Positions 44,471 through 56,053 of a DNA stretch of 64,000 nucleotides are shown in pieces. Position 1 is the first letter of the stretch, and each line of letters begins with the position of its first letter. The DNA is from Branchiostoma floridae (taxonomy: Eukaryota; Chordata; Leptocardii; Amphioxiformes; Branchiostomatidae), in assembly GCF_000003815.2 (NCBI RefSeq), contig NC_049990.1:673395-737394 (forward strand), written 5' to 3'. The translations under genes and the position numbers were made by a program. The notes under the pieces are model-generated. The model was given only the letters and a program-made list of their open reading frames with translations. It had not been told where the DNA came from and made no database searches.

Positions 44471-46161
44471 TTCCTGTTCAGAAGGTACCAGCGGAAGCTG
44501 TTCTCAGTGGCTTCAAATTCTGTTGTGCATACATTTGTTATATGCCTTAGCTTACCTGGTGCTGAATTCTCCAAGCAGAGGTTGTGCAGAAGATTGTGAC
44601 GTCCTCCAACTGTTGGTTGCCACGGTGAAAAAAGCTTACTAACAGTTTTTTTTTAATCCCAACGTCTGCTTGAAGGTTATGTTTCTCTTGCAGTGGGGAA
44701 CGGGTGCTGCGCCGTGATTGTTTGTTTGTTTGTTTGTTTGTTTGTTGTTTTTTCTGACTGGTCTGCCATTACCGGAATTTCTGCAGATTGATCATGCCAT
44801 CTCTCGAGGCCACAGTCCGGTTCAAATGTTTTCCGGCCTGTTGTGAAAAACATTCCCTCCCTCTAGGCTTCAAAAATAGATACTCTCAACTTAAATCGTC
44901 TTTGTCTACATCTATATTTTTGTATGAGTACATCATGATTTAGTGATAACATGTATGCTATAGATTTAGTGGTAGTCTAGATTATTGATCGTTTTATTTT
45001 CTTCTGTTTACTATTAAAGGGTTTTGTCTCTTATTTTACATTTAGTTATCAAAACAATAGTAAAAGTAATGCATTGAGCCTACGTTAGAATATAAATGGA
45101 GATCATCAATTAGTTGAGATAAGAGTTACTAAGTGATTCATTTCTATACAAATGACAGTTTGTAAGAAAATGTCAGTTACAAAATTCATTGGAGATATAA
45201 AACATATTTATGAGACGTATTACACAAAAAGAGTAAAAAACACAAAATGAACATTCAAACAGCCAGCATCAGACAATCAACAGAAGTCAACCATATCACA
45301 TGATCACAGTAATCTAAATCTGTTTGTTTCGCACTGCTGAAAGCAGAGGTTCGACTCCGGCGTTTTTGTCTGGCTTTACGTCTGCCGGTCTGTATCCTTA
45401 TCTATATAGCTGGTATAACCACCCTTCGGCGTAACACACCAGCTTCTGTATCTGTATGGCCGGTACAACCACCCTTCGGCGTAACACACCAGCTTCTGTA
45501 CTGTATCTATATAGCCGGTACAACCACCCTTCGGCGTAACACACAAGTTTCGCAGGCACGCGGCGCGGTAGCAGCTGGTTATATTACACTGAACGACCCG
45601 TCACACCTAGCTTTTGCACATCTATCTGCAAGCGTTCTTTAAAACTAGCCAGAGAAGATGCCTCCGAAGAAGATGCCGGTCTCCTATAACTGCTTTGTCT
45701 CCCCGTTTATTACTAACACTACATATATTGATAGTTTGCCTTTAGCCCGTCATGTTATAGTAGACCGACTGCATGTAGGAACATGCAAAGAAATATCATC
45801 AAATTATTTCGACGGGAGTGACTATAGGGTATAAACGAACCGTGTAGTTCAGAAATAGGCAGATGAACGTTTCTGGAAGAGGTTTTTGCAATGTCCATTC
45901 ATCTGTTGATTTCATCATCTAGAATGTGCAACAAAGTCAGAAATACGTCAGCAAAAAAGAGTAAACAACCTAAATATTAATATTCATTCAGTCAGCTTCA
46001 GACAATCAACACAACCATTTCGCAAAGACCACAGTAATTTAACTGCTTGTTAAACACTTTTCCAGTCGAGATTTACTTAAAAATTGACATCAAATTGCAA
46101 TATATTGACTAGGTTAGGTTTTACAGACGACCTTCCTGATCTGTTCAGTTGACAGAACACC
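44471..46161. other. 5' flank of LRR4
   Basis: Differs from 24441-26131 at only a handful of bases by eye, plus one extra TTTG unit. It contains the three-unit interspersed repeat (45393-45543) and the acceptor-like tract ending AG 46148. Confidence 0.72.
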
Positions 46162-48925
46162 ATGTGGAAAAAGCTGCGACACGTGCTGATCTTTCTTCTC
46201 ATCCTCCTGAATGAGTCCAACGCGTCAGAAACTTTCTGTGAAACCTTCTATACTTGCCAACGCTCCGAATTGGGATGTTGGAACAAGCGTGGTTTCACCA
46301 GCATCCCTCAGAATATCACGTACGGCGACTTCTTATCTTTGCAACAAAACTTCATAACAAAGATTCAGCCCGAGACATTTGTTAAGCCATTGGGACTAAG
46401 TAAGTTGGACCTGGTGTCCAACCATATAACAGATATACCGGCAGGTACATTTGCACCGTTGTGCAATCTCCAACAGTTGTGCTTGTCCCTCAACAGGATA
46501 ACAATGATTCAGAATGGCACATTTGCAGGTCTACGCCGGCTAGAAAAATTAATCATGGCCCATAACAATATAACAAGGATTGCGCGTGGTGCGTTTACAG
46601 AGTTACCCCACCTCGGCTTGATCGACCTGTCATTCAATAAGATAACAACGATTCAGGCAGGTACATTTGCAGACCCACCCCGTCTAGGCAAGTTATATTT
46701 GGGCAACAACAGGATAACTAAGATCTATCCTGGTGTGTTTGCAGAGTTACCCCGGCTTCAAATACTGATCCTATTCGCAAACCAGATAACAATGATTCAA
46801 ACTAGCGCATTTGCAGAGTTGCCGGAGCTCTTTACGTTGAACCTAATCTTCAACGGGATAACAATGATTCGAACTGGCACATTTGCAGACCTTCCCAGCC
46901 TCAAAAACTTGTATCTGGAATACAATCCGATAACAGAGATTCAGCCCTGTGCATTTGTAAATCTGCCCGAGCTATGGAATGTTGAAGTAGACGACAGGCA
47001 GATGCTGGAAGGATCGATATGTGAAGAACGAACCATATCAACACTGTCTGTTGATATCCAAACCTCCTTCCAGTCATCTCCAGTGTCAACATCTTCTCCG
47101 TTTGGTAGCACAGAAATCAATGCTGGTCCAACAGCGCGCCCTGAAGCCTCCACATCTGCCACACAGCCCATAATTGGTCCAATGCAAAGTGCTAACAACA
47201 GTTACAATGGCACCGTCACCTCTCGCTATAACTGGTACTTCAAGCGCGATTCTGGGTCAACTGCAAGTTCTGCAGGCAATACAAGCCAAGATAGAGCAAT
47301 AACACCTTCCCTCCTTGCAATTACCTCAGACAAACCAGAAATCCACAGTTCTCATGAATTGTCTCCCAATTTACCCAATGCTGTTCTCATTGCCACTATA
47401 TGTGGTTCAATAGCTGGCATTGTCCTGATTGGCAGCATCATTCTCATTATCTGGTGCAAGAGGAGGACCAGCCATCCTCCTCTAGGACTAAATCCCAATG
47501 TTGTTAGTACCAACACTAGCACAACGGTTTCTGTAATGACAAGTGACCAGAATGAACATGAAAACAAGGATCATGATCAGACAGGGCAGGGCCAGTCTCA
47601 GGCTAACACCAGATCTTTGAAGGTTGAAAACCTGCCACAAAACGTGCTAGCTGCCATAAAGCCAAATCCTATGCACGCAGATGTGGGAACACCATCAACA
47701 TCTGCCAGTGGTCATGATCAGACAAGGCAGGGCCAGTCTCAACAGTACGAAAATATTGCCCCCAAACACAATCAGACAGGTCAGGGCCAGTTACAGGCCA
47801 TCACAGAACCCAACGCAAACAGTAGAGCTACTGCAGTGGCCAGGGGTCATAAGCAGCAATATGAAAATATTGGCAGCCAACACAATCAGACAGGGCAGGA
47901 CAAGTCCCAGGCTATCACTTATTCCTTAGATGCTACAAATATGTCTTATGGCACAGGACCGACAGCCTCCCAGCCAAATTCCTTGTACACAAACACCACA
48001 GCTGTCGTGGAAGCTAGTGGTCATGATCAGACAGGTCAGGGTCAGGCCATCACTAATTCAGCAGACGCTACAAATCTATCTTATGGCACAGGACCGACTG
48101 CCTCACAGCCAAATTCCTTGTACACAAACACCACAGCTGTTGTGGAAGCTAGTGGTCATGATCAGACAGGTCAGGCTCAGGCCATCACTAATTCAGCAGA
48201 CGCTACAAATCTATCTTATGGCACAGGACCGACTGTCTCANNNNNNNNNNNNNNNNNNNNNNNNNNNNNNNNNNNNNNNNNNNNNNNNNNNNNNNNNNNN
48301 NNNNNNNNNNNNNNNNNNNNNNNNNNNNNNNNNNNNNNNNAGTGGTCATGATCAGACAGGTCAGGGTCAGGCCATCACTAATTCAGTAGACGCTACAAAT
48401 CTATCTTATGGCACAGTCTCAGGCCAGTCTCAGGCCATCACTGAATCCAACCCAAACACTACAGCTGCTGTAGTGACCAGCGGTTATGATCAGACAGGGC
48501 AGGGCCAGTCTCAGGTCATCGCTGAATCCAAACCAAACACCACAGCTGCTGTAGTGACCAGTGGTCATGATCAGACAGGGCAGGGCCAGTCTCAGGCCAT
48601 CACTGAATCCAAACCAAACACCACAGCTGATGTAGTGACCAGTGGTCATGATCAGACAGGGCAGGGCCAGTCTCAGGCCATCACTGAATCCAACCCAAAC
48701 ACTAAAGCTGCTGTAGTGACCAGCGGTCATGATCAGACAGGGCAGGGCCAGTCTCAGGCCATCACTGACTCATCTGATGCGGGGTCGTGTGGCGTAGCGT
48801 CAGGTTGTTTGGCCCAGAACCCAGAGGTCCCGGGTTCAAATCCACAAGGCACTCTGGACGACGTCTCTCCATGCAATAATGTTAAAATAAGTACCTATCT
48901 ACGTATCAGGCCGTCCCTCGAATAG
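46162..48925 (+). CDS. LRR4: single-exon LRR transmembrane receptor, shortest docking region (internal gap)
   Basis: The signal peptide, N-cap and nine LRRs are almost identical to LRR3 (two substitutions noted: ITTI for MTTI and EYNP for EFNP). The stalk differs more. The transmembrane helix matches LRR3. The NPxY of the sisters reads NPMH here (atgcac), so its tyrosine is lost. There are no YEDI units; the tail goes directly to YENIAPK and YENIGSQ, then DATNLSYGTGP / NSLY units. The frame before the N gap (48241-48340) and after it differ, but the gap length is arbitrary, so this is not evidence of a frameshift. After the gap the frame continues through GHDQTGQGQSQ repeats and the tRNA-like C-terminus to TAG 48923-48925. 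Confidence 0.87.
48241..48340. other. Assembly gap (100 N) in the LRR4 tail
   Basis: Lies in near-identical DATNLSYGTGP repeats, where assemblers typically collapse. Confidence 0.95.
48783..48843 (+). other. tRNA-like sequence within the coding end of LRR4
   Basis: A-box-like TGGCGTAGCGT from 48790 (closer to the tRNA consensus than in the sisters) and B box GGTTCAAATCC at 48833-48843. Confidence 0.65.
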
Positions 48926-51900
48926 GACGAGAAGTCCCGTGTTTAAAGAGAGCCAGACATAGAGCACGTCACAAAAACCTCCTCACTAATCGAAAATAGA
49001 AGACAAGAATACCACTGCACGAAAGCACTGTATGTGGCCACGTACACCAATGTATTTTCATCGCTCTATGATATATTTCTAAAAACTTTTAATTGGAAAT
49101 CTAAGAGGAAAGAGACAGCTTGGAAGACAACCTGTAAGTTTTCTTTTACACATTGTGTACCAGTTAATCTCACCTTAGCTGACGTTTCTATGCCTGTTAG
49201 ACATCTTCCTCTGAGCCAATACCTGGAGGTCTGCTTCTCGCTACCCCAAAAGAAGCAGAACTTCAGTCATAAGCTCTGAGGAAGTTGTATAACATAGGCT
49301 TTGGTTAGATTAACTGGCTGTGTACACTCCTATATCCTATTAGAAAGTAGTCTGTTAGTTGGTTGGTTGGTTGTTGGTTGGTTGGATTCAAAGAGTTCTA
49401 ATTCGTTGTTGTGGGACACCAGGAGAATGCTGGATGACACTATGTGCTTCTTATGTGGTAGTATGTTTTTGAGATACCCTTTAGCCTCTAAAGGAGCTGA
49501 TATTCTAGGGTTCAGAAAGTAAAAGGAACCCATTGGCTTAATTCAGATCCTGCAATGTTAGTAATACACTGCCTAGAGATTAACGACGTATGGTTGTCAA
49601 ACATCTATACAGAGACCAAACAGGGATTCAAATAAGCCTGGCATAGTATTAAAACTCCAATGGAATGTAAAAAAAAAGCCTGTACATTTTTTAGGCTGGA
49701 GTCATTGGAGTAACTGTTACCTTGTCTATCTTATTACCTGGATGTTTTACCTTCATCGGTGTATTAGAAAGTAGTCCGTGGTTTGTGGAGACTTCAGTTT
49801 AGAACTACTGGTTGTAGGCATGTTGGATGCTTGTCGGACTCTATGTGATACTTTGAAACTGCTTAAAGAAAAATAGATTTGCATTCACACCCTACAAAGG
49901 TAATATGTTAAGCTCGGCGAAATTTCAACATTGCCTTGCCTACTTGGTGAATTTGTTTGAGGGCTTACAATTATGGGACGATAACTACGGCTAAAAGTTT
50001 AGCGTACGACCCTCTCTGTGTAGCTGTCGCTAATCATCACCAAGGGAGTTTTGTCATTCTGTGTAAGGTACGGACAATTTAAGTATGAAGATCTAAAAGT
50101 ACTACAGAAGCTGTAGGAGTTGTAAGTTACCGATCAGCTTTATCTTAATGGTCGCTATCACCGCTGGATCTTTCTGATTGGATGTGAGCTTTACACCTGA
50201 GTAATGCCGACAGAATTTTGTTCTTATTTTCTTTGTGATATTGTAAAGATAGTGGTCATAACTATTTCTTGTATTGTTCATTTTAATTGTATGACTTTTT
50301 TGTACAGTTGAATTTTGATTTCATATATGAGAAACCAAAAGCAATTTTGTTGTAGTGGCCGGCTTTGAATGTGTTAATAGAATTGACGTTACAAAATATG
50401 TTTGCAAGATCCCACTATCGCGCGACTTTCTTTAATGACAAAAAATGTAATCTATTAAGCATATTATTTAATTGCATGTTAATTGCATGCAATTCTATAG
50501 AATGATGTAATGGTATGTGATCTAATAGTATGATGACAGCATTTTGTTACCACGATAGTTTTAGTCCAAGACAACTTCACCAACCTGTAAATTTGTTTTC
50601 TTTGGGCCATGCTGACTCGATTGTTTGGATAGCATCGATCCTCTGGGAAACCCAAAACTGAGGCTGAAGAGAAAGCACAAAAATTACCTGAATTCTGAAA
50701 TCTAAGTAATCAGGAAGGTTAAACGAATGACTGAACAGAGCATGGTATACCGTACAAAAAAACTTCTTTTTTGGTCTTTCGCATCTTCTTTGACTTTGGA
50801 AATGACTTTGAAATTCTCTGACATTAGCATCCGTTTTCAAATATATTTTTGTTTGCAATTTACTGTTGGTATATATACATGTGCCCATCTTGCAGCTGTT
50901 TCTGTTGAAATGGATCAAATCTTGTGGTGTTTATGTCATGAATATCCATATAATCCGATCAACATGGTTTTTTGAAGAACGGTAATTAAAGCGATAATGT
51001 CATAAGACAATTGAAGAGACACACACAACCCGAAGACAAATACAAAGATGAAGTAAATGTCATTATAGTAAGGGTTATACCAGAAAGGTGAAACTCGTTA
51101 TCAAGTGCTTAATCATAACTGACAGTAAAAGGACGTTTTTATTAGTTTTAGAAAAACTACATGTTCTAAAATAACCTCTGTGTAATGAGCTTAGAAAAAT
51201 AAAATGCAAGAAAAAGTACAGATTCGACAGTTTGTCTTTAAGTCATTTTATGAGGTTGCAAGTGGAAAAAACATAATTGTCCTGACATCCTTCACAACGC
51301 ATCCTGTCAACCCTTATTCTCACAAGCAAACTACCGAACACTAAAATTTGAAAGCATAAAAACTGTAAAAACAAGTGTGACGGGGAAGGGGGGCATATAT
51401 GCTATCTGAGACGTCCCTGCAGTCACGTGTCGCTGACACCATGTGGTGAAAATGCTGAACAATAGACAATTTGTATGCCCCTAGTTTTAAGTGTAAGTCG
51501 TGTAAAGTCTTATTGTTTAGTCATATAAGGTAGTAGTCATATAAAACACCTTTCCTTACATTGAAACTTATTCTTGTGCAATACGCTTTGACCTGACTTG
51601 TATTTTGAAACATTCACCATGTTAAAATTAATTCCCATCATCATTATTCTTGTTAATATAATTTGAATAGCCAGCTTCAGACAATCAGCCCCGCCCTGTA
51701 GGTAAGACTAACCCGGGTCGTTTACCACACGCCATTACGAAACAAGCTACTGAAAGATGCAGCCTGCATGTACACTACAACAGCCTAAACAAGTGCTTTT
51801 AAAAAAGCTGACATTTTGCCAAGGTTTGCGTGCGTGAAAGTTTTTTTCTAGTTATTAGAATGTGCTGAAGGTAGTCGCTAACACGTCGAAACTGCTTAAC

Positions 51901-52618
51901 CTCTTGCCATCATACAAAGCTCCCTTGGGACAAAATGCAACACTCCCTTGAGATATGGCGGTGCCCAAGGACGCTAACGAAACCAGTACAGGTTTTTCTA
52001 TTGCAAACCTGTAACAATATAATCAGCTAGCTACCATCCTACATGTACACAACAAAAGCCTGAGCCATTCTACACGAGTTCCAGACCAGAATGTGTCTGA
52101 GTGGTTTGAAAGGTATGCTTCTGCCGGTGGATAAACTTTGAAGGTAAATTTGTCACTTTGATATAACTTAACCAGGATTGAGATCTTAAAGCAGGTGTTG
52201 GTGGAATAAAACTCCTCTGCCGGCTAAACTCTTTCCCCAGGTTATGATACTATCTTATGCCACCGCAAGATCTGCTTGGAGATTAGTCTGCTGCCTTAAT
52301 TAATCTTCTTTGTTGCCTGTTTGGTCCCTTTTTCAAATTCCAACGTTAGAATTAAAATTTTCATGATGAAGTTTCAAAGTTCAAATGAAAAAGTATCATT
52401 TCTTGAGCATAAGATAATATATACAGGTTCAGAATATCTCCTGCAAACTAGTTGGTGTCTTTGAAAGTACTGATAGAAACTAAGCTACAAACGTAGAGTG
52501 GGTGCTATTGTGCGCACTGACCCTGAACTTCCAGCAGAACGAGGAAGCGGATTGAGAACCCTTGTCGTTACCTCTGGGGTCTGTTTTCAACGCCGAAGAT
52601 ACAAGTGGAGGTACAATT
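48926..52618. other. Spacer between LRR4 and RTK4
   Basis: 48926-51700 is standard cassette spacer with a foldback copy at 49134-49331. From about 51,720 a decayed leader of the 51-bp array appears, then about 800 bp of unshared DNA. The 216-bp foldback element and type-B RTK fragment found in other cassettes are absent. No gene seen. Confidence 0.72.
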
Positions 52619-55444
52619 ATGGCAGGAAATGTGCAGGGATTACTTGTTGCATGTTTCTGGGTTGTTTCTGTCAACCTTCTTTCTTCTGCTCGGGCCCAGG
52701 AGTTCAGCGTTTCCGTACCAGAAAACGTCGCTGTTAGGGAGACCATTTTCAGCCTACCAGGGACCCGTGCTGGAGAAAAAGCGGAACTTCCGTGTACCAA
52801 ACTGGAGGGAGATCCGTACGGCCGCTTTAATGTGACGAAGAACTGCACTATTGTGGTCGCCAATCCCCTGGACTGGTCAGTACAGTCGGCATATCTGCTG
52901 ACAATCCGCAGTGGAGTCCACAACACAAGCGTTAAGGTAGAGTTGAGTTACGTTGAGGGCTATCCTCCTGTTTATAACGAGACGTGTGAAACTCCGGTCA
53001 ACCCTAACGGACAGACGGGAGATTTACTATACAGTTTAACTACATCAGGAGAATTTGTGACGACGACCGGAGATGTTTTCTTTAGCAAAGGAATACGTAT
53101 TACAAAAGTCCCCCACGATACTGACTGGAAAAAGGATTCTTGGATGTTTTACACCGACAATAGTGACTGCAACATTCGCATAGCGGTTAAGACTGATCAT
53201 ATTTATGATTTAACAGTCTTACAAGACATATGGGACAACGACATTAAACAGGTGACATGCACTGCGGGTTACAAATCATCAAAAATAGTGATGGACCTGT
53301 TTAGTCTTAAATGGGGTGAAAACACTAGTATTGAGCATTTAAGAAAGTATGTTCCTGAACACGTCATAAAAGCAAGATATCTCAACTTCATTGTTGTCAT
53401 TTCCTGGACGGTTCCTACAACAGAAGCAATGCTATACAACTGTGAAATCCCACAATTTCGCACCCCGGTCGGATCAACAGTGCATGACATCATAAGATCA
53501 TTTGCGAGTATTGAATATCTGGACATGCGAATAAACCCAGTGGGCTGCCCAGTTGGAAAATACGGCTTCCTCTGCCACAAAACCTGCATCTGTAAGAACG
53601 GCGCCCGCTGCCACGGGTTTAACGGTGCCTGCAAATGTCCGCCCGGCTGGAAAGGTGTGGCCTGTGACATTCCCAAACAGGACGTCTCCATCACGACGAC
53701 ACCTAGCGACCTTCGCGATATCTACATTTCCGCAAATATCATATTTCATTGCAAGGCACACCATGTCGACGTTAGGTCCATGTCGGTTACATTTCCAAAT
53801 GCGACAAAGAACGTTCACTTCGATGTGAACGAGATTTACTTTGTGGTTCCGAACATACAACCAACCAACAGCGGACGCTACACCTGCCAGGTCCGAGACA
53901 CCCGGGGAAACACACTCAACACCACGTTTGTGCTCAATGTTACCAGCTGTGCTCCAGACACAAAAGGTGCCCGGTGTGATGAAGTGTGTGGTTGCCTACA
54001 AGGTGCCAGCTGTGACCGCTGGGCTGGTTGTGTCTGTCCGCCGGGATGGACAGGAACCAGGTGTCAGAGAAAATGTCCCCATGGCACGTACGGTCAAGAC
54101 TGTGCGAGGAAATGTACCTGTCAAAATTGGGCGACCTGTGACCCTAGCGACGGTAAGTGTGACTGCATCGACGGGTGGTATGGAAAGGATTGTAGCAAAC
54201 CGTGTCCAAACGGTCGGTTCGGTTTGCTTTGTCAGCAGTTTTGTGCCTGTAAGAACAGTGCTGTGTGTAGTAACGTGGACGGCAGCTGCGCATGTGTGAC
54301 GCCATGGACAGGACCGGACTGTGACCAATTGCAGACAAGCACAAATGAACCGCTGCTCGGAAGTTTAGTTCCACTGTGGTCCTTAGTCTTACTTGTTGCC
54401 ATAGTGATGGCCATACTCTACAGAGCAGGCATTCTGGCTTGCTCCGCACCTGACACAAGTGAGGAAGACAAGATACTTTTCGAGCTGAGGAGAATGGAGC
54501 AGGATCTAGCACAGAGCCTACAGCCGGGCTGGCTGGGACGTTGGGAAAAGAATATCAAACATCTTACTCCTGGTCCACTGATAGGTTTAGGAATGTTTGG
54601 ACTAGTCAGAAAAGGAAAACTGCGCACACCTGAGGGAGAGCTCGCCGTTGCCGCCAAGACAGCTCGCGTCGAGGACTCACAGTCCTACCGAGACTTCTAC
54701 AGAGAAGCAGCCATTTTGGTGGCTGTGCACCAAGAACGAGATGGCGATTGTCGTGAGTCCAACATTGTTCGCCTTGTGGGGCTCATCACCAAGTCTGCGG
54801 AGAAGTACATTCTTCTGGAATATGCCTCCAAAGGAGATCTCTTGAATGTTCTATACGGAATAAGAATCACTAATGAGGAAGGCCTACTTGGAAACCCTCT
54901 TCGTTACGCAATCCACATAGCTCGAGCTCTACAAGAGCTGGAACGCTTGAGAATCGCCCATCGTGACGTGGCCGCTCGCAACGTCCTCATCACTGCCGAT
55001 GACGTGGCCAAGTTGGCTGACTTTGGACTGGCCAGAGATGTCTACGCCGCTACTCAGTATGTCCGATGCAACCGTCCTGGCGTTGACGAACTCCTTCCGC
55101 TGAAGTGGATGGCGCTGGAGTCCATCGAGACCGGCGAGTACACCTGTCAGAGTGACGTCTGGTCCTTCGGCGTGCTGCTGTGGGAGATCGCCACGCTGGG
55201 GAAAGATCCGTGCTACGATGGCAGGATGCAGCTGAGCTTTCTTCAGATGGTGGGGATTCTGAGGCAAGGAATACGGTTGGAGAGGCCGCCGGGATGTCCA
55301 GAGGACCTGTACCGACTGATGAGGTCGTGTTGGCGCGACGTTCCAGATACCAGACCGACTCCGGAAGAGATAGAAGAGAGGCTGCTGCAACTGAGACGTG
55401 CACTGCTTCCACATGACGTCATAGAAATGGAGACTGTGGTGTAG
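52619..55444 (+). CDS. RTK4: intact single-exon receptor tyrosine kinase, most diverged copy
   Basis: 941 residues. ATG 52619 begins the signal peptide (MAGNVQGLLVACFWVVSVNL). Same order: cadherin-like, unknown region, EGF-like, Ig-like (SGRYTCQV), three EGF-like, transmembrane, kinase. The glycine loop is GLGMFG, keeping the three glycines; VAAK, HRDVAARN and DFG are intact. The region after SKGDLL differs from the sisters (NVLYGIRITNEEG). The C-terminus is ETVV with no tail tyrosine. It is the last member of the array, and its 3' flank is interrupted at 55482 by a mariner-like element. Likely an active kinase. Confidence 0.92.
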   Translation: MAGNVQGLLVACFWVVSVNLLSSARAQEFSVSVPENVAVRETIFSLPGTRAGEKAELPCTKLEGDPYGRFNVTKNCTIVVANPLDWSVQSAYLLTIRSGVHNTSVKVELSYVEGYPPVYNETCETPVNPNGQTGDLLYSLTTSGEFVTTTGDVFFSKGIRITKVPHDTDWKKDSWMFYTDNSDCNIRIAVKTDHIYDLTVLQDIWDNDIKQVTCTAGYKSSKIVMDLFSLKWGENTSIEHLRKYVPEHVIKARYLNFIVVISWTVPTTEAMLYNCEIPQFRTPVGSTVHDIIRSFASIEYLDMRINPVGCPVGKYGFLCHKTCICKNGARCHGFNGACKCPPGWKGVACDIPKQDVSITTTPSDLRDIYISANIIFHCKAHHVDVRSMSVTFPNATKNVHFDVNEIYFVVPNIQPTNSGRYTCQVRDTRGNTLNTTFVLNVTSCAPDTKGARCDEVCGCLQGASCDRWAGCVCPPGWTGTRCQRKCPHGTYGQDCARKCTCQNWATCDPSDGKCDCIDGWYGKDCSKPCPNGRFGLLCQQFCACKNSAVCSNVDGSCACVTPWTGPDCDQLQTSTNEPLLGSLVPLWSLVLLVAIVMAILYRAGILACSAPDTSEEDKILFELRRMEQDLAQSLQPGWLGRWEKNIKHLTPGPLIGLGMFGLVRKGKLRTPEGELAVAAKTARVEDSQSYRDFYREAAILVAVHQERDGDCRESNIVRLVGLITKSAEKYILLEYASKGDLLNVLYGIRITNEEGLLGNPLRYAIHIARALQELERLRIAHRDVAARNVLITADDVAKLADFGLARDVYAATQYVRCNRPGVDELLPLKWMALESIETGEYTCQSDVWSFGVLLWEIATLGKDPCYDGRMQLSFLQMVGILRQGIRLERPPGCPEDLYRLMRSCWRDVPDTRPTPEEIEERLLQLRRALLPHDVIEMETVV

Positions 55445-55481
55445 TTATTCTCGCTCCGAGAGCTTGCAGCTTTATGAGATA

Positions 55482-56053
55482 CGAGGGGCGTTCAAGAAGT
55501 AATCCACCTGACCCATTTCCAGTTGTGTGATCTAGATGAAATTTTGCATATGTAATGATTCATATCTCTATGGGTTATGTTGCAAAAAACAGCTCTGAAC
55601 TAATTTTGGTTTTTGATTTAAAGGTGTTTGAACTGAGTCAGGTGTGAAATGGACCAGGTGTGAAATGGAACCAGTTGAGTGTCGCGCAGTGATCCGGTTT
55701 TTGTATTTGAAAGGACGCATACCAAATGAGACTTTTGATGANNNNNNNNNNNNNNNNNNNNNNNNNNNNNNNNNNNNNNNNNNNNNNNNNNNNNNNNNNN
55801 NNNNNNNNNNNNNNNNNNNNNNNNNNNNNNNNNNNNNNNNNNNNNNNNNNNNNNNNNNNNNNNNNNNNNNNNNNNNNNNNNNNNNNNNNNNNNNNNNNNN
55901 NNNNNNNNNNNNNNNNNNNNNNNNNNNNNNNNNNNNNNNNNNNNNNNNNNNNNNNNNNNNNNNNNNNNNNNNNNNNNNNNNNNNNNNNNNNNNNNNNNNN
56001 NNNNNNNNNNNNNNNNNNNNNNNNNNNNNNNNNNNNNNNNNNNNNNNNNNNNN
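55482..56053 (+). mobile_element. mariner-like transposon fragment running into an N gap
   Basis: Starts after TA with a terminal-repeat-like cgaggggcgttcaagaagta. At about 55664-55741 it encodes EPVECRAVIRFLYLKGRIPN, which resembles the N-terminal helix-turn-helix of mariner transposases. Everything after 55741 is N (312 bases) until RTK-flank-like DNA at 56054. The catalytic part is not visible and the 3' end is unknown. Confidence 0.65.
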
